Assembly (NCBI GenBank): GCA_018056955.1
Contig: JAGPEQ010000008.1
Location: 1 to 62,757 of the forward strand
Direction: 5' to 3'
DNA: 62,757 nt
Origin: Bacteroidales bacterium
GTDB lineage: Bacteria > Bacteroidota > Bacteroidia > Bacteroidales > Tenuifilaceae
Part shown: one piece after another, positions 38,113 through 47,971 of the stretch
How positions within the stretch are numbered: position 1 is the first letter of the stretch
Layout of the letters: every line of letters starts with the position of its first letter
Program-made: the position numbers and the translations under genes
The notes under the pieces: model-generated
The model's input: the letters and a program-made list of their open reading frames with translations, nothing else
Databases searched by the model: none
Told to the model about the DNA's origin: nothing

Positions 38113-38382
38113 ATGAGTAGGTCACTTAAAAAAGGTCCCTTTATTGACTACAAGTTGGAGAAGCGTGTCATTCAGATGAACGAATCCAACAAGAAGTCTG
38201 TTATCAAGACTTGGTCAAGGGCTTCCATGATATCTCCCGATTTTGTTGGACACACCATAGCAGTTCACAACGGGAATAAGTTCATTCCTGTGTACATTAC
38301 CGAAAACATGGTAGGTCATAAGCTGGGCGAGTTTGCTCCCACCCGCACCTTCCGTGGCCATGCTGGTAATAAGAACAAATAG
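38113..38382 (+). CDS. rpsS: Ribosomal protein S19
   Basis: An 89-residue 30S head protein that pairs with S13 and contacts the A-site finger. It starts with the family [15 protein letters not shown] and has [20 protein letters not shown] followed by [12 protein letters not shown]. Position between rplB and rplV is the standard order. Confidence 0.99.
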   Translation: MSRSLKKGPFIDYKLEKRVIQMNESNKKSVIKTWSRASMISPDFVGHTIAVHNGNKFIPVYITENMVGHKLGEFAPTRTFRGHAGNKNK

Positions 38383-38405
38383 TGAATTGATAAAAGGAAA
38401 AAGAG

Positions 38406-38819
38406 ATGGGTGCAAGAAAACATAACATGGCCGAGAGGCTTAAAGCGGAGAGGAAAAACAAAGCAGTTGCCCGCTTACGCAACTGCCCGTCTTCGCCCCG
38501 TAAGATGCGCTTAGTGGTTGACCTGGTTCGCGGTAAAGACGTAAACACAGCGCTCAACATACTTAAATTCAGCCGCAAGGATGCCGCAAAGGATGTGCAC
38601 AAGCTAATCCTTTCAGCAGTTGCTAACTGGAAGGCTAAAAACGAGAACGTACGCATTGAAGATGCCAACCTTTACATCAAGGAGATCTTTGTAGATCAGG
38701 GCAGAATGCTAAAACGTATTCGTACAGCACCACAGGGACGCGCTCACCGCATCCGTAAACGCTCAAACCACGTAACCGTTGTGGTTGATAGCGCAGTTAA
38801 TAACGAATCAAACAACTAA
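38406..38819 (+). CDS. rplV: Ribosomal protein L22
   Basis: A 137-residue 50S protein with the beta-hairpin that lines the exit tunnel. The conserved [20 protein letters not shown] and the hairpin tip region [18 protein letters not shown] are present. The gene ends 7 bases before rpsC. Confidence 0.98.
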   Translation: MGARKHNMAERLKAERKNKAVARLRNCPSSPRKMRLVVDLVRGKDVNTALNILKFSRKDAAKDVHKLILSAVANWKAKNENVRIEDANLYIKEIFVDQGRMLKRIRTAPQGRAHRIRKRSNHVTVVVDSAVNNESNN

Positions 38820-38826
38820 CAGCTAC

Positions 38827-39564
38827 ATGGGACAGAAAGTTAATCCAATAGCAAACCGTTTAGGAATCATCCGTGGATGGGATTCCAACTGGTACGGAGG
38901 TAAAAAATACGCTCAGAAATTGGTTGAGGATAGCAAAATCCGCGACTACCTGAATGCCAGGCTTGCCAAGGCCAGCCTCTCAAAAATAGTTATTGAGCGT
39001 ACCCTGAAGCTGATAACCGTAACCATACATACTGCTCGCCCAGGTATCATTATTGGTAAGGGCGGACAGGAAGTGGATAAGCTACGCGAGGAGCTACGTA
39101 AGATTACCAACAAGGATGTTCAAATCAATATCTTTGAGGTGAAGCGCCCCGAAATTGATGCTGTTATCGTAGGTAACAACATTGCTCGCCAAATTGAAGG
39201 ACGCATTTCTTACCGTAGGGCTATTAAAACAGCCATTGCCTCAACCATGAGGATGGGTGCTGAGGGTATCAAGGTGCAAATTTCCGGCCGCTTGGGTGGC
39301 GCTGAAATGGCACGCTCTGAAACCTACAAGGAGGGACGAATTCCCCTACACACCTTCCGTGCCGATATCGATTACGCTCTAGCCGAGGCTCACACCAAGG
39401 TTGGCGTTATAGGTATTAAGACCTGGATTTGCAACGGTATAGTTTACGGCAAGCGCGATCTTTCGCCCAACATTGGTACAAAGAGCGTTGCCAACGTAAC
39501 CGAGAAAAAGGCAAAACCAGCACCTAAGGGAGGTTCACGTCCTCGTGCCAAGAAAAAGAAATAG
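38827..39564 (+). CDS. rpsC: Ribosomal protein S3
   Basis: A 245-residue 30S head protein near the mRNA entry site. The start at 38827 ([18 protein letters not shown]) matches the family; an earlier in-frame ATG lies inside rplV. The KH domain shows [15 protein letters not shown]. The basic tail ([16 protein letters not shown]) is a common extension. Confidence 0.99.
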   Translation: MGQKVNPIANRLGIIRGWDSNWYGGKKYAQKLVEDSKIRDYLNARLAKASLSKIVIERTLKLITVTIHTARPGIIIGKGGQEVDKLREELRKITNKDVQINIFEVKRPEIDAVIVGNNIARQIEGRISYRRAIKTAIASTMRMGAEGIKVQISGRLGGAEMARSETYKEGRIPLHTFRADIDYALAEAHTKVGVIGIKTWICNGIVYGKRDLSPNIGTKSVANVTEKKAKPAPKGGSRPRAKKKK

Positions 39565-39595
39565 TAAGGTGTATAAACACTAAAGCATTAGCGAA

Positions 39596-40024
39596 ATGTT
39601 ACAGCCAAAGAAAACAAAATACAGAAGGCAGCAAAAGGGAAAAATGAAAGGGATTGCCCAACGCGGAAACCAGTTGGCATTCGGTTCATTTGGAATTAAA
39701 GCCCTTGAGTCGAGCTGGATCACAAGCCGTCAGATTGAGGCTGCCCGCCAGGCCGTGACCCGTTACATGAAGCGTGAAGGTCAGATCTGGATCAGAATTT
39801 TCCCCGATAAGCCCATTACCAAGAAACCTGCTGAGGTTCGTATGGGTAAAGGTAAAGGTGCTCCTGAGGGGTTTGTTGCTCCGGTTACTCCAGGCCGCAT
39901 TCTGTTTGAATGCGACGGCGTACCCTACGAAGTTGCAAAGGAAGCATTGCGCCTGGCAGCTCAGAAGCTCCCTATTACTACTAAGTTTGTTGTCCGTCCG
40001 GACTTTGTTGAACCTACAAACTAA
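39596..40024 (+). CDS. rplP: Ribosomal protein L16
   Basis: A 142-residue 50S protein that organises the A site. It begins [19 protein letters not shown] and contains [15 protein letters not shown]-like sequence ([18 protein letters not shown]) and [12 protein letters not shown]. It follows rpsC by 31 bases and precedes rpmC by 7. Confidence 0.99.
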   Translation: MLQPKKTKYRRQQKGKMKGIAQRGNQLAFGSFGIKALESSWITSRQIEAARQAVTRYMKREGQIWIRIFPDKPITKKPAEVRMGKGKGAPEGFVAPVTPGRILFECDGVPYEVAKEALRLAAQKLPITTKFVVRPDFVEPTN

Positions 40025-40031
40025 TTGAGCC

Positions 40032-40232
40032 ATGAAAGTAGCAGAAATAAGAGAGCTCACCGATAAGGAGATTCTTGAGCGTATTGAGCTGGAAAAAACC
40101 AACCTGCTTAAGCTAAGGTTGAACCATAGCATATCTCCTTTGGATAATCCAATGAAAATTAAAGAGACCCGCAGGAACATCGCCAGGTTACAAACCGTCC
40201 TGAACCAGCGGAAGCTCAGTCAAAACAAGTAA
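40032..40232 (+). CDS. rpmC: Ribosomal protein L29
   Basis: A 66-residue, two-helix protein near the exit tunnel. EIRELTDKEILERIELEKTN and the C-terminal RRNIARLQTVLNQR are typical. It is the third of the rplP-rpmC-rpsQ run. Confidence 0.97.
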   Translation: MKVAEIRELTDKEILERIELEKTNLLKLRLNHSISPLDNPMKIKETRRNIARLQTVLNQRKLSQNK

Positions 40233-40244
40233 TGCGTTGTAGCT

Positions 40245-40517
40245 ATGGAACAAGTAAACGAAGTAAAGAGAAATAACCGTAAGGAGAGTATTGGCGTGGT
40301 GGTGAGCAACAAGATGCAAAAGTCAATTGTTGTTGCCGTAAAGCGTAAAGTAAAACACCCCATTTACGGAAAGTTTGTGAATAAAACCACCAAGTTTTAC
40401 GCTCACGACGAGAATAATGTATGCGAGGTTGGCGATTTGGTTCGCATCATGGAAACTCGCCCTCTCAGCAAGCTTAAACGCTGGAGGTTAGTTGAAATCA
40501 TCGAAAAGGCTAAGTAG
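40245..40517 (+). CDS. rpsQ: Ribosomal protein S17
   Basis: A 90-residue OB-fold 16S-binding protein. [20 protein letters not shown] and [19 protein letters not shown] are conserved core segments. The stop lies only 2 bases before the rplN start, suggesting coupled translation. Confidence 0.98.
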   Translation: MEQVNEVKRNNRKESIGVVVSNKMQKSIVVAVKRKVKHPIYGKFVNKTTKFYAHDENNVCEVGDLVRIMETRPLSKLKRWRLVEIIEKAK

Positions 40518-40519
40518 TC

Positions 40520-40885
40520 ATGATACAGCAGGAAAGTAGACTAGTAGTAGCTGATAATAGCGGAGCCAAGGAAGTGCTCTGCATCAGGGTACTGGGAGGT
40601 ACTGGTAAACGCTACGCCCGTATAGGCGATAAGATAGTGGTTACCGTTAAGAGTGCCATTCCCGGTGGTGATATTAAGAAAGGTACCGTTTCAAAGGCCG
40701 TTGTGGTTCGTACCAAGAAGGAGATCCGCCGTCAGGATGGTTCATACATCCGTTTCGACGATAACGCTTGCGTATTGCTTAACAACCAGGGCGAAATTCG
40801 TGGAACTCGTATCTTTGGCCCGGTTGCCAGGGAACTACGTGATAATTACATGAAGATTGTTTCACTTGCACCTGAGGTGTTATAA
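40520..40885 (+). CDS. rplN: Ribosomal protein L14
   Basis: A 121-residue 50S interface protein that takes part in the subunit bridge with h14 and is the docking site of RsfS. It starts [20 protein letters not shown] and contains [20 protein letters not shown]. It opens the spc section of the cluster. Confidence 0.99.
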   Translation: MIQQESRLVVADNSGAKEVLCIRVLGGTGKRYARIGDKIVVTVKSAIPGGDIKKGTVSKAVVVRTKKEIRRQDGSYIRFDDNACVLLNNQGEIRGTRIFGPVARELRDNYMKIVSLAPEVL

Positions 40886-40905
40886 ACCCCAATAACTGTA
40901 GAATT

Positions 40906-41226
40906 ATGGCAAAGTTACACATCAAGAAAGGGGATATGGTTTACGTAATCTCCGGTGAATCTAAAGGCCACCAGGGTCGCGTACTCAGTGTGCTCGTTAA
41001 GGAGAACCGTGCAATTGTTGAGGGTGCTAACATGGTATCGAGGCATACCAAACCCAATTCCAAGAACCCTCAGGGTGGAATTATCAAAAAGGAAGCCCCA
41101 ATTCATATTTCAAACCTAATGCTGGTTGACCCTGCCACTGGCAAGCCAACCCGCATCGGTCGTCGGTTGAACGACCAGGGTAAACTTGTTCGTTACTCTA
41201 AAAAATCAGGAGAGGAGATTAAGTAA
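40906..41226 (+). CDS. rplX: Ribosomal protein L24
   Basis: A 106-residue KOW-domain protein that initiates 50S assembly. The KOW motif is seen in [20 protein letters not shown], and [12 protein letters not shown] follows. Its stop overlaps the rplE start by one base (TAATG). Confidence 0.98.
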   Translation: MAKLHIKKGDMVYVISGESKGHQGRVLSVLVKENRAIVEGANMVSRHTKPNSKNPQGGIIKKEAPIHISNLMLVDPATGKPTRIGRRLNDQGKLVRYSKKSGEEIK

Positions 41227-41783
41227 TGGAATACGTACCAACCCTAAAGAAAAAGTATAGGGAGGAGATTGTCCCCGCGCTCATGAAACAGTTCAACTAC
41301 AAGAGCGTGATGCAGGTTCCCCGGTTGGAAAAAATAGTGATCAACCAAGGGATAGGACAAGCAGTAGCCGATCGCAAACTCATTGAGCAGGCACAGGCAG
41401 AACTCACCATGATTGCCGGTCAAAAGGCAATTCAAACCTACTCGCGTAAGGATATATCAAACTTTAAGCTCCGTAAGGGGGTTCCCATTGGGCTTAAGGT
41501 TACTCTCCGCCGCGAAAGAATGTATGAGTTCCTTGAGCGTTTAATCAACGTTTCCTTGCCGCGTATCCGCGACTTTAAGGGAATTAACGACAAGTTCGAC
41601 GGCCGTGGTAATTACACCCTTGGCATTCAGGAACAGATTATTTTCCCTGAAATTGACATCGATAAGGTGAGCAAGATTCTGGGTGTCGAGATCACTTTCG
41701 TAACCACATCGGAGAACGACGAGGAGGCTTATGCACTTCTTCGTGAGTTTGGGTTACCTTTTAAAAATGCTAAAAAGGAATAG
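41226..41783 (+). CDS. rplE: Ribosomal protein L5
   Basis: A 185-residue 5S rRNA-binding protein. [30 protein letters not shown]-like [19 protein letters not shown] and [17 protein letters not shown] are family landmarks. It is translationally linked to rplX by overlapping codons and lies 3 bases before rpsN. Confidence 0.99.
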   Translation: MEYVPTLKKKYREEIVPALMKQFNYKSVMQVPRLEKIVINQGIGQAVADRKLIEQAQAELTMIAGQKAIQTYSRKDISNFKLRKGVPIGLKVTLRRERMYEFLERLINVSLPRIRDFKGINDKFDGRGNYTLGIQEQIIFPEIDIDKVSKILGVEITFVTTSENDEEAYALLREFGLPFKNAKKE

Positions 41784-41786
41784 ACT

Positions 41787-42056
41787 ATGGCAAAAGAGTC
41801 AATGAAAGCGCGTGAGGTTCGCCGTGCGAAACTCGTAGCAAAATACGCCGAAAAGAGAGCCAGGCTCAAAGAGGAAGGCGATTACGTTGGGCTTCAGAAG
41901 TTACCTCGTAACTCTAACCCCATCCGTTTGCGTAATCGTTGCATGTTAACCGGAAGGCCCAGAGGGTATATGCGCCAGTTTGGCATCAGCCGTATCACCT
42001 TCCGCGAAATGGCCTCAAAAGGGTTAATTCCTGGTGTTAAGAAAGCTAGTTGGTAG
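41787..42056 (+). CDS. rpsN: Ribosomal protein S14, zinc-free form
   Basis: An 89-residue 30S head protein. It is the long form with a single cysteine ([18 protein letters not shown]), so it lacks the CxxC...CxxC zinc site of the short form. It fits the other zinc-free ribosomal proteins in this cluster (S4 and L36). Confidence 0.98.
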   Translation: MAKESMKAREVRRAKLVAKYAEKRARLKEEGDYVGLQKLPRNSNPIRLRNRCMLTGRPRGYMRQFGISRITFREMASKGLIPGVKKASW

Positions 42057-42078
42057 AATTTAATAATAAAACGAAGCA

Positions 42079-42477
42079 ATGATTACCGACCCAATTGCAG
42101 ATTACCTAACCCGAGTTCGTAACGCCGTGATGGCTCGTCACCGGGTTGTTGAGGTACCCGCTTCGAATATGAAGAAGGATATCACCAAGATTCTTTTCGA
42201 TAAGGGGTACATACTAAACTATAAATTTGAGGATGATGGCAAGCAGGGCATTATCAAAATCGCACTTAAGTATCATCCTGAGACTAAGGCATGTGCCATC
42301 AAGCACCTGGAACGCGTTAGTACTCCCGGCTTGCGTCGCTACAGCAACGCAAAAGATCTTCCCCGCGTGTTAAATGGCCTGGGTATTGCCATTATCAGCA
42401 CATCGCAAGGGTTGATGACCGACAAGGAGGCTCGCGCCAAGAATATTGGTGGTGAAGTGGTTTGCTATGTTTACTAA
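42079..42477 (+). CDS. rpsH: Ribosomal protein S8
   Basis: A 132-residue 16S-binding protein central to 30S platform assembly. [19 protein letters not shown] at the start and the RNA-binding C terminus [15 protein letters not shown] are intact. In E. coli S8 represses the spc operon; no matching mRNA site could be identified here. Confidence 0.99.
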   Translation: MITDPIADYLTRVRNAVMARHRVVEVPASNMKKDITKILFDKGYILNYKFEDDGKQGIIKIALKYHPETKACAIKHLERVSTPGLRRYSNAKDLPRVLNGLGIAIISTSQGLMTDKEARAKNIGGEVVCYVY

Positions 42478-42498
42478 TCCAGTATAATTTTTAAACTA

Positions 42499-43053
42499 AT
42501 GTCGAGAATAGGAAAAAAACCTGTAAACTTACCACAAGGAGTAAGCGTTAACATTAGCGCCGATAACGTGGTAAGCGTGAAAGGCCCTCTCGGAGAACTA
42601 AAGCAAAAAGTTGATCCGGATATCACCGTAAAGGTAGAGGGAAATGAAGTTGTTCTCTCCAGACCAACTGATCATAAGCGTCACCGTTCGCTACATGGGC
42701 TATACCGTGCCCTTATCAACAACATGGTAATTGGTGTATCCAAGGGCTTTGAGGTACAGCAGGAACTTGTGGGTGTTGGTTACAAGGCCGAAGCTAAAGG
42801 TCAAATCCTTGAGATGAGCCTTGGTTTCTCCCACGACATCTACTTTGAGATGCCCAAGGAAATTAAGGTTGAAACCATTACCGAGAAAAAGGGTAACCCC
42901 AAGATCATTCTGAAGAGCATCGATAAGCAGCTCTTAGGTCAGGTTGCCGCTAAGATCCGCTCGCTTCGTAAGCCTGAGCCATATAAGGGTAAAGGTATTC
43001 GCTTTGTGGGTGAAGTTGTACGTAAGAAAGCTGGTAAGTCGGCTAGTGTATAA
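42499..43053 (+). CDS. rplF: Ribosomal protein L6
   Basis: A 184-residue 50S protein near the GTPase centre, made of two related domains. SRIGKKPVNLPQGVSVNI starts it, and the C-terminal signature EPYKGKGIRFVGEVVRKKAG is present. It lies between rpsH and rplR in standard order. Confidence 0.99.
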   Translation: MSRIGKKPVNLPQGVSVNISADNVVSVKGPLGELKQKVDPDITVKVEGNEVVLSRPTDHKRHRSLHGLYRALINNMVIGVSKGFEVQQELVGVGYKAEAKGQILEMSLGFSHDIYFEMPKEIKVETITEKKGNPKIILKSIDKQLLGQVAAKIRSLRKPEPYKGKGIRFVGEVVRKKAGKSASV

Positions 43054-43075
43054 CCCGTAAAACTGAAAGAGAGAT

Positions 43076-43435
43076 ATGGCTTTAAATAAATTGGAAAGAA
43101 AGCTGCGCATTCGCAGACGAATCCGCAAAAGAGTTTCGGGAACAGCTCAAAAACCTCGTATGTCGGTTTTCAGGAGCAACACCAACATATACGTTCAGTT
43201 CATTGACGATATCAATGGTGTAACACTAGCATCGGCCTCTTCGATGTCAAAAGAGATTGCAGAGAAAAAAAATATTACTAAAACCGAACAAGCCCGACTT
43301 GTTGGACAGCTTGCCGCTAAAAACGCCATGGCTAAGGGTATTGAGAGTGTGGTGTTTGACCGTGGTGGTAACCTATACCATGGCCGCGTTAAGGCTTTAG
43401 CTGATGCCGCAAGAGAAGGTGGACTTAAATTCTAA
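43076..43435 (+). CDS. rplR: Ribosomal protein L18
   Basis: A 119-residue 5S rRNA-binding protein of the central protuberance. [18 protein letters not shown] and the C-terminal [20 protein letters not shown] are conserved. It ends 5 bases before rpsE. Confidence 0.99.
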   Translation: MALNKLERKLRIRRRIRKRVSGTAQKPRMSVFRSNTNIYVQFIDDINGVTLASASSMSKEIAEKKNITKTEQARLVGQLAAKNAMAKGIESVVFDRGGNLYHGRVKALADAAREGGLKF

Positions 43436-43440
43436 GCACG

Positions 43441-43962
43441 ATGTCACAGAATACCAACATACGAAGAGTAAAAGCCAGCGACCTTGAGCTCAAGGACAGG
43501 CTGGTTAGCATTCAGCGCGTAACCAAGGTAACCAAGGGTGGTAGAACTTTCAGCTTCTCAGCCATTGTTGTAGTAGGTAATGAGAATGGCGTTGTAGGGT
43601 ATGGCTTAGGTAAAGCTAGCGAAGTAACCGCTGCCATTGCCAAGGGTATTGAGGATGCTAAAAAGAATCTGGTTAAGGTACCCATACTAAAGGGTACTAT
43701 CCCCCACGAACAGGAAGCCAAGTTTGGTGGTGCCAAGGTGCTGATTAAACCTGCTTCGCACGGTACCGGTGTTAAGGCTGGTGGTGCTATGCGCGCCGTG
43801 CTTGAGAGCGTGGGTGTAACCGACGTACTTGCAAAATCAAAAGGTTCATCAAACCCTCACAACCTGGTTAAGGCTACCGTTATGGCATTGCTTGAACTGC
43901 GCGATGCTCACACCGTGGCCCAGCAGCGTGGGGTTGACCTTAAAAAAGTATTCAACGGATAA
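43441..43962 (+). CDS. rpsE: Ribosomal protein S5
   Basis: A 173-residue 30S protein at the mRNA entry channel, involved in accuracy. The dsRBD-like N-terminal domain starts at [18 protein letters not shown], with the spectinomycin-loop region [15 protein letters not shown] looking normal. The C-terminal domain has [18 protein letters not shown]. Confidence 0.99.
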   Translation: MSQNTNIRRVKASDLELKDRLVSIQRVTKVTKGGRTFSFSAIVVVGNENGVVGYGLGKASEVTAAIAKGIEDAKKNLVKVPILKGTIPHEQEAKFGGAKVLIKPASHGTGVKAGGAMRAVLESVGVTDVLAKSKGSSNPHNLVKATVMALLELRDAHTVAQQRGVDLKKVFNG

Positions 43963-43974
43963 AAACTGATGACT

Positions 43975-44154
43975 ATGGCAAAGATTAAAGTAACACAGAT
44001 ACGCAGCGTTATTGGCCGCCCCGAAGGGCAACGCTTAACACTTCGTTCGCTGGGAATCCGCCGTATGCATCATACCGTTGAGGTAGAGGCTACCCCACAG
44101 GTTATGGGTATGATTGCTAAGGTGCGTCACCTTGTGCGAATTGAAGAGCAATAG
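43975..44154 (+). CDS. rpmD: Ribosomal protein L30
   Basis: A 59-residue 50S protein. KVTQIRSVIGRPEGQRLTL and LGIRRMHHTVEVEATPQVMG are typical. Two in-frame ATG codons (43969 and 43975) are possible; the second gives the usual MAKIKVTQ. Confidence 0.97.
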   Translation: MAKIKVTQIRSVIGRPEGQRLTLRSLGIRRMHHTVEVEATPQVMGMIAKVRHLVRIEEQ

Positions 44155-44180
44155 GTATAACAACTAACGATTGTAAGGTC

Positions 44181-44627
44181 ATGAAACTAGATAAACTAAA
44201 ACCCGCTGAAGGTTCTACCCACAACAGGAAACGTATTGCCCGTGGTGAGGGGTCAGGACATGGAGGCACTGCCACTCGTGGTCACAAGGGTGCCAAGTCA
44301 CGCTCAGGTTACTCCCGCAAGTTTGGCTTTGAGGGTGGCCAGATGCCTATACAGCGTCGTCTACCAAAGTTTGGCTTTAAAAACCCATTCCGCGTTGAGT
44401 ACAAGCCCATTAACCTGGAAGTGTTGCAAGCCCTTGCCGAAAAGCACGGCTATACCACTATCGATATTGATACCCTTATCAATGCCGGTTTAGTGTCGCG
44501 CAACGATATGGTTAAAATTCTTGCCAAGGGTACTCTTAGCGCTAAGCTTGAGGTGAAAGCCCACGCTTTCTCAAAGAAAGCAATTGAAGCAATTGAAGCA
44601 GCTAACGGAACCGCAGTAAAACTATAG
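44181..44627 (+). CDS. rplO: Ribosomal protein L15
   Basis: A 148-residue 50S assembly protein. The glycine/arginine-rich N-terminal tail (RIARGEGSGHGGTATRGHKG) threads into 23S rRNA, and GFEGGQMPIQRRLPKFGF follows. It sits 6 bases before secY, the usual coupling of ribosome and translocon genes. Confidence 0.99.
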   Translation: MKLDKLKPAEGSTHNRKRIARGEGSGHGGTATRGHKGAKSRSGYSRKFGFEGGQMPIQRRLPKFGFKNPFRVEYKPINLEVLQALAEKHGYTTIDIDTLINAGLVSRNDMVKILAKGTLSAKLEVKAHAFSKKAIEAIEAANGTAVKL

Positions 44628-44633
44628 TGAATA

Positions 44634-45950
44634 ATGAAAGCCTTTTTCGAAACCCTCAAGAATATATACAAGATAGAGGATCTGCGCAAGCGGATTCTCT
44701 ATACTCTTGGTATTCTGCTGATTTATCGACTTGGTAGCTTTATAGTAATACCGGGTCTTGACCCATCGCAGCTTGGCGCTCTGCAAGAGCAAACCAAGGA
44801 AGGTATCATGGGCCTCCTCGACATGTTTTCGGGTGGTGCATTCCATAATGCCTCCATTTTTGCCTTGGGTATTATGCCCTACATCTCAGCATCTATCGTG
44901 GTTCAGCTTTTAGGAATTGCTGTACCCTACTTCCAGAGGTTACAGAAAGAAGGCGAGAGTGGTAGAAATAAGCTTAACCAGATTACTCGAGTACTTACAG
45001 TAGGTATCCTGCTATTCCAGGGTCCAGCCTACATAACCAACCTTTACATTCAGCTTCCACAGGGAGCATTCCTGTTAAGTAAGTTCTGGTTCACCATTAC
45101 AGCCACTATCACCATGATTGGTGGTACTATGTTCATCATGTGGTTGGGTGAGAAGATTACCGATAAGGGTATAGGTAACGGTATATCGCTAATCATCATG
45201 ATTGGTATTATTGCCCGCTTACCCTTTGCCTTTGTTGCAGAACTTTTCTCAAAGGCCGAAGAGCTTGGTGGTGGATTGGTTATGCTCCTAATTGAGCTTG
45301 TAATACTATTTGCAGTATTCATGTTCTCAATCCTGCTTATTCAGGGTACACGTAAAATACCTGTGCAGTATGCCAAACGAATTGTAGGAAATAAACAGTA
45401 TGGTGGTGTTCGCCAGTACATACCCCTTAAGGTAAACGCTGCCGGTGTAATGCCAATCATTTTTGCTCAGGCTCTGATGTTTATCCCCATGCTGTTTGCC
45501 CGCTTTGATGCTACTGCTGGCATTGCTGCCGCTTTTAGCTACACCGGATTCCTATACAACTTCACCTTTGGATTGCTGATCATAGTATTCACCTATTTCT
45601 ATACCGCTATTATTATCAATCCCAACCAGATGGCTGAGGATATGAAGAAGAACGGAGGTTTTATTCCCGGAGTAAAACCCGGAAAGAAAACCGTTGAGTA
45701 TCTCGACTCCATCATGTCGAAAATCACTCTACCCGGTTCAATCTTCTTAGCTATTATAGCTATTCTTCCTGCATTTGCCATTAAGCTGGGAGTTAACAAC
45801 CAGTTTGCCCAGTTCTTTGGCGGAACCTCGTTGTTAATCTTAGTAGGTGTAGTTCTTGATACACTACAGCAGATTGAGAGTCACCTGCTGATGCGTCATT
45901 ACGATGGATTAATGAAATCGGGAAGGCTGAAGGGCCGTTCCGGTATGTAA
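44634..45950 (+). CDS. secY: Protein translocase subunit SecY
   Basis: The channel-forming subunit of the SecYEG translocon in the inner membrane, 438 residues with ten predicted helices. Family segments include YRLGSFIVIPGLDP in helix 1, the plug region GGAFHNASIFALGIMPYISA, and RFIPGVRPG-like GGFIPGVKPGKKTVEYLD before helix 9. The C terminus MRHYDGLMKSGRLKGR is typical. No adk gene follows; map is next. Confidence 0.99.
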   Translation: MKAFFETLKNIYKIEDLRKRILYTLGILLIYRLGSFIVIPGLDPSQLGALQEQTKEGIMGLLDMFSGGAFHNASIFALGIMPYISASIVVQLLGIAVPYFQRLQKEGESGRNKLNQITRVLTVGILLFQGPAYITNLYIQLPQGAFLLSKFWFTITATITMIGGTMFIMWLGEKITDKGIGNGISLIIMIGIIARLPFAFVAELFSKAEELGGGLVMLLIELVILFAVFMFSILLIQGTRKIPVQYAKRIVGNKQYGGVRQYIPLKVNAAGVMPIIFAQALMFIPMLFARFDATAGIAAAFSYTGFLYNFTFGLLIIVFTYFYTAIIINPNQMAEDMKKNGGFIPGVKPGKKTVEYLDSIMSKITLPGSIFLAIIAILPAFAIKLGVNNQFAQFFGGTSLLILVGVVLDTLQQIESHLLMRHYDGLMKSGRLKGRSGM

Positions 45951-45979
45951 TAGGGCAATTTTGCCAAACGTTCTTTATA

Positions 45980-46756
45980 ATGTTTTTAGCTAAAACCGAC
46001 GAGGAAGTTGAGCTGCTAAGGCTAAACAACGATCTGGTATCGCGCACATTAGCCGAGGTGGCAAAACATATTAAGCCAGGGGTAACCACCCAAAAGCTCG
46101 ACTCAATAGCCGAGGAGTTCATCAGGGCTCATGGGGCTGTTCCGGGTTTTTTGGGGTATAATGGCTACCCAGCAACGCTTTGCATTTCGGTCAACGATGC
46201 AGTGGTGCATGGCATTCCATCGTCGTATGAGCTCCGCGAGGGCGACATAGTATCGGTCGATTGCGGGACCTTCTTGCACGGGTTTTATGGCGATTCCGCC
46301 TTCACCTTTTCGGTGGGCGAGGTTAAGCCCGAAGTGCAGCGGCTGTTAAAGGTTACCCGCGAATGCCTTGAGCTAGGCATTGAGGCTGCAGTAGCCGGTG
46401 GCAGGGTTGGCGATATATCCTACGCCGTGCAATCGCATGCCGAATCGAACGGTTACTCTGTAGTCCGCGAATTGGTGGGACATGGCATAGGCCGCCATAT
46501 GCATGAAAAACCCGAAGTCCCTAACTACGGAGCACGAGGCCGTGGGCCTAAGCTTGTCGATGGAATGGCAATCTGCATTGAGCCAATGATTAACCTTGGC
46601 TCAAAGCACGTTTACCAGGATCTGGATGGATGGACCATCCGTACCCGCGACGGTAAACCCTCGGCGCACTTTGAGTTGGCCGTTGTTGTTCGAAAGGATA
46701 AAGCCGAAAGGCTTTCAACTTTCAAGTATATTGATGAAGTTTTACGTTTAAGTTAA
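45980..46756 (+). CDS. map: Methionine aminopeptidase, type I
   Basis: Removes the initiator methionine from nascent proteins; a dinuclear metal enzyme of 258 residues in the cytoplasm. Metal ligands appear in VDCGTFLHGFYGDSAF (two Asp), LVGHGIGRHMHEKPEVPNYG (His), CIEPMIN (Glu) and FELAVVV (Glu). It lies 29 bases after secY, where many other bacteria have adk, and 14 bases before infA. Confidence 0.98.
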   Translation: MFLAKTDEEVELLRLNNDLVSRTLAEVAKHIKPGVTTQKLDSIAEEFIRAHGAVPGFLGYNGYPATLCISVNDAVVHGIPSSYELREGDIVSVDCGTFLHGFYGDSAFTFSVGEVKPEVQRLLKVTRECLELGIEAAVAGGRVGDISYAVQSHAESNGYSVVRELVGHGIGRHMHEKPEVPNYGARGRGPKLVDGMAICIEPMINLGSKHVYQDLDGWTIRTRDGKPSAHFELAVVVRKDKAERLSTFKYIDEVLRLS

Positions 46757-46770
46757 ATTTTTAAGAGCGA

Positions 46771-46989
46771 ATGTCCAAGCAAACTGCAATTGAGAAAGAC
46801 GGAACTATTATTGAGGCCCTATCGAACGCCATGTTCAGGGTAGAGCTCGATAACGGACATGTTATTACCGCCCACATCTCCGGTAAAATGCGTATGCATT
46901 ACATCAAAATTTTACCCGGCGATAAGGTGAGGGTTGAAATGTCGCCTTACGATTTAACTAAAGGACGTATTACTTTTAGGTACAAGTAA
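46771..46989 (+). CDS. infA: Translation initiation factor IF-1
   Basis: A 72-residue OB-fold protein that binds the 30S A site during initiation. The sequence is close to the family throughout ([18 protein letters not shown], then [19 protein letters not shown]). Position between map and rpmJ is conserved. Confidence 0.99.
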   Translation: MSKQTAIEKDGTIIEALSNAMFRVELDNGHVITAHISGKMRMHYIKILPGDKVRVEMSPYDLTKGRITFRYK

Positions 46990-47008
46990 ACCAAAAAATT
47001 TCAATACA

Positions 47009-47125
47009 ATGAAAGTAAGAGCATCAGTAAAGAAGCGCAGCGACGAGTGCAAGATAGTTCGTCGTAAGGGACGCTTGTATGTGATTAACAAAAAAAATCC
47101 TAAGTTCAAGCAACGTCAAGGATAA
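47009..47125 (+). CDS. rpmJ: Ribosomal protein L36, zinc-free form
   Basis: A 38-codon gene, 19 bases after infA. The product begins [15 protein letters not shown] and ends NPKFKQRQG, matching L36 along its whole length. Only one cysteine (Cys14) remains of the C-C-C-H zinc ribbon, so this is the zinc-independent form. Confidence 0.97.
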   Translation: MKVRASVKKRSDECKIVRRKGRLYVINKKNPKFKQRQG

Positions 47126-47162
47126 TTTGTTTAATTTTGCACACTAATTATTAAGTGAAAAT

Positions 47163-47540
47163 ATGGCACGTATAGTAGGTGTAGATTTGCCGAAAAACAA
47201 GAGAGGCGAGGTAGCCCTTACCTATATTTATGGTATTGGCCGCAGCAGCGCCCGTAAGATTCTGGACAAAGCCGGAATAAGCTACGATACCAAAGTAGCC
47301 GATTGGACCGATGATAATGTAACAGCCATCCGTAACATCCTGAACGAAGGGTACAAGGTTGAAGGTGAACTGCGTTCCATGGTTCAGCTCAGCATTAAGC
47401 GCTTGATGGATATTGGTTGCTACAGAGGTATTCGTCATCGTCTTGGTTTACCTGTGAGAGGTCAATCAACCAAGAATAACGCTCGTACACGTAAAGGAAA
47501 GAGAAAAACTGTTGCCAACAAGAAGAAGGCTACTAAATAG
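47163..47540 (+). CDS. rpsM: Ribosomal protein S13
   Basis: A 125-residue 30S head protein contacting the P-site tRNA and the central protuberance. [18 protein letters not shown] at the start and [18 protein letters not shown] near the C terminus are conserved. A TAATTTTG -7-like element (47132-47139) lies in the 37-base gap upstream, without a matching TTG. It starts the alpha section. Confidence 0.99.
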   Translation: MARIVGVDLPKNKRGEVALTYIYGIGRSSARKILDKAGISYDTKVADWTDDNVTAIRNILNEGYKVEGELRSMVQLSIKRLMDIGCYRGIRHRLGLPVRGQSTKNNARTRKGKRKTVANKKKATK

Positions 47541-47550
47541 TAATTAAGCT

Positions 47551-47937
47551 ATGGCAAAGAAAACAGCAACTAAGAAAAAAGTAGTTAAGGTTGATCCGGT
47601 AGGACAAGCCCATATTCATTCATCGTTTAACAATATCATTGTTACAATGACCAACAGCACCGGTCAGGTTATTTCCTGGTCGTCGGCTGGTAAGATGGGT
47701 TTCAAGGGTTCAAAGAAGAATACTCCGTATGCAGGTCAAACTGCAGCAGCCGATTGTGCTAAAGTAGCCTACGATATGGGCTTAAGGAAGGTAAAAGTGT
47801 TTGTAAAAGGACCCGGCGCCGGCCGTGAATCGGCTATCCGTACCATCAACTCTACCGGTATTGAGGTAACTGAGATTGTTGATGTTACTCCACTACCACA
47901 CAATGGCTGCCGCCCTCCTAAACGTCGTAGGGTATAA
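47551..47937 (+). CDS. rpsK: Ribosomal protein S11
   Basis: A 128-residue 30S platform protein that helps form the E-site mRNA cleft. [20 protein letters not shown] and the C-terminal [18 protein letters not shown] are diagnostic. It follows rpsM by 10 bases. Confidence 0.99.
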   Translation: MAKKTATKKKVVKVDPVGQAHIHSSFNNIIVTMTNSTGQVISWSSAGKMGFKGSKKNTPYAGQTAAADCAKVAYDMGLRKVKVFVKGPGAGRESAIRTINSTGIEVTEIVDVTPLPHNGCRPPKRRRV

Positions 47938-47971
47938 CCATTTTAGTACGAATCAATAAAATTACAAAATA

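Noticed and set aside
45951-45979. Loss of adk between secY and map as a deletion
   Set aside because: Absence at this place is common in Bacteroidota, so it is not evidence for a recent deletion.
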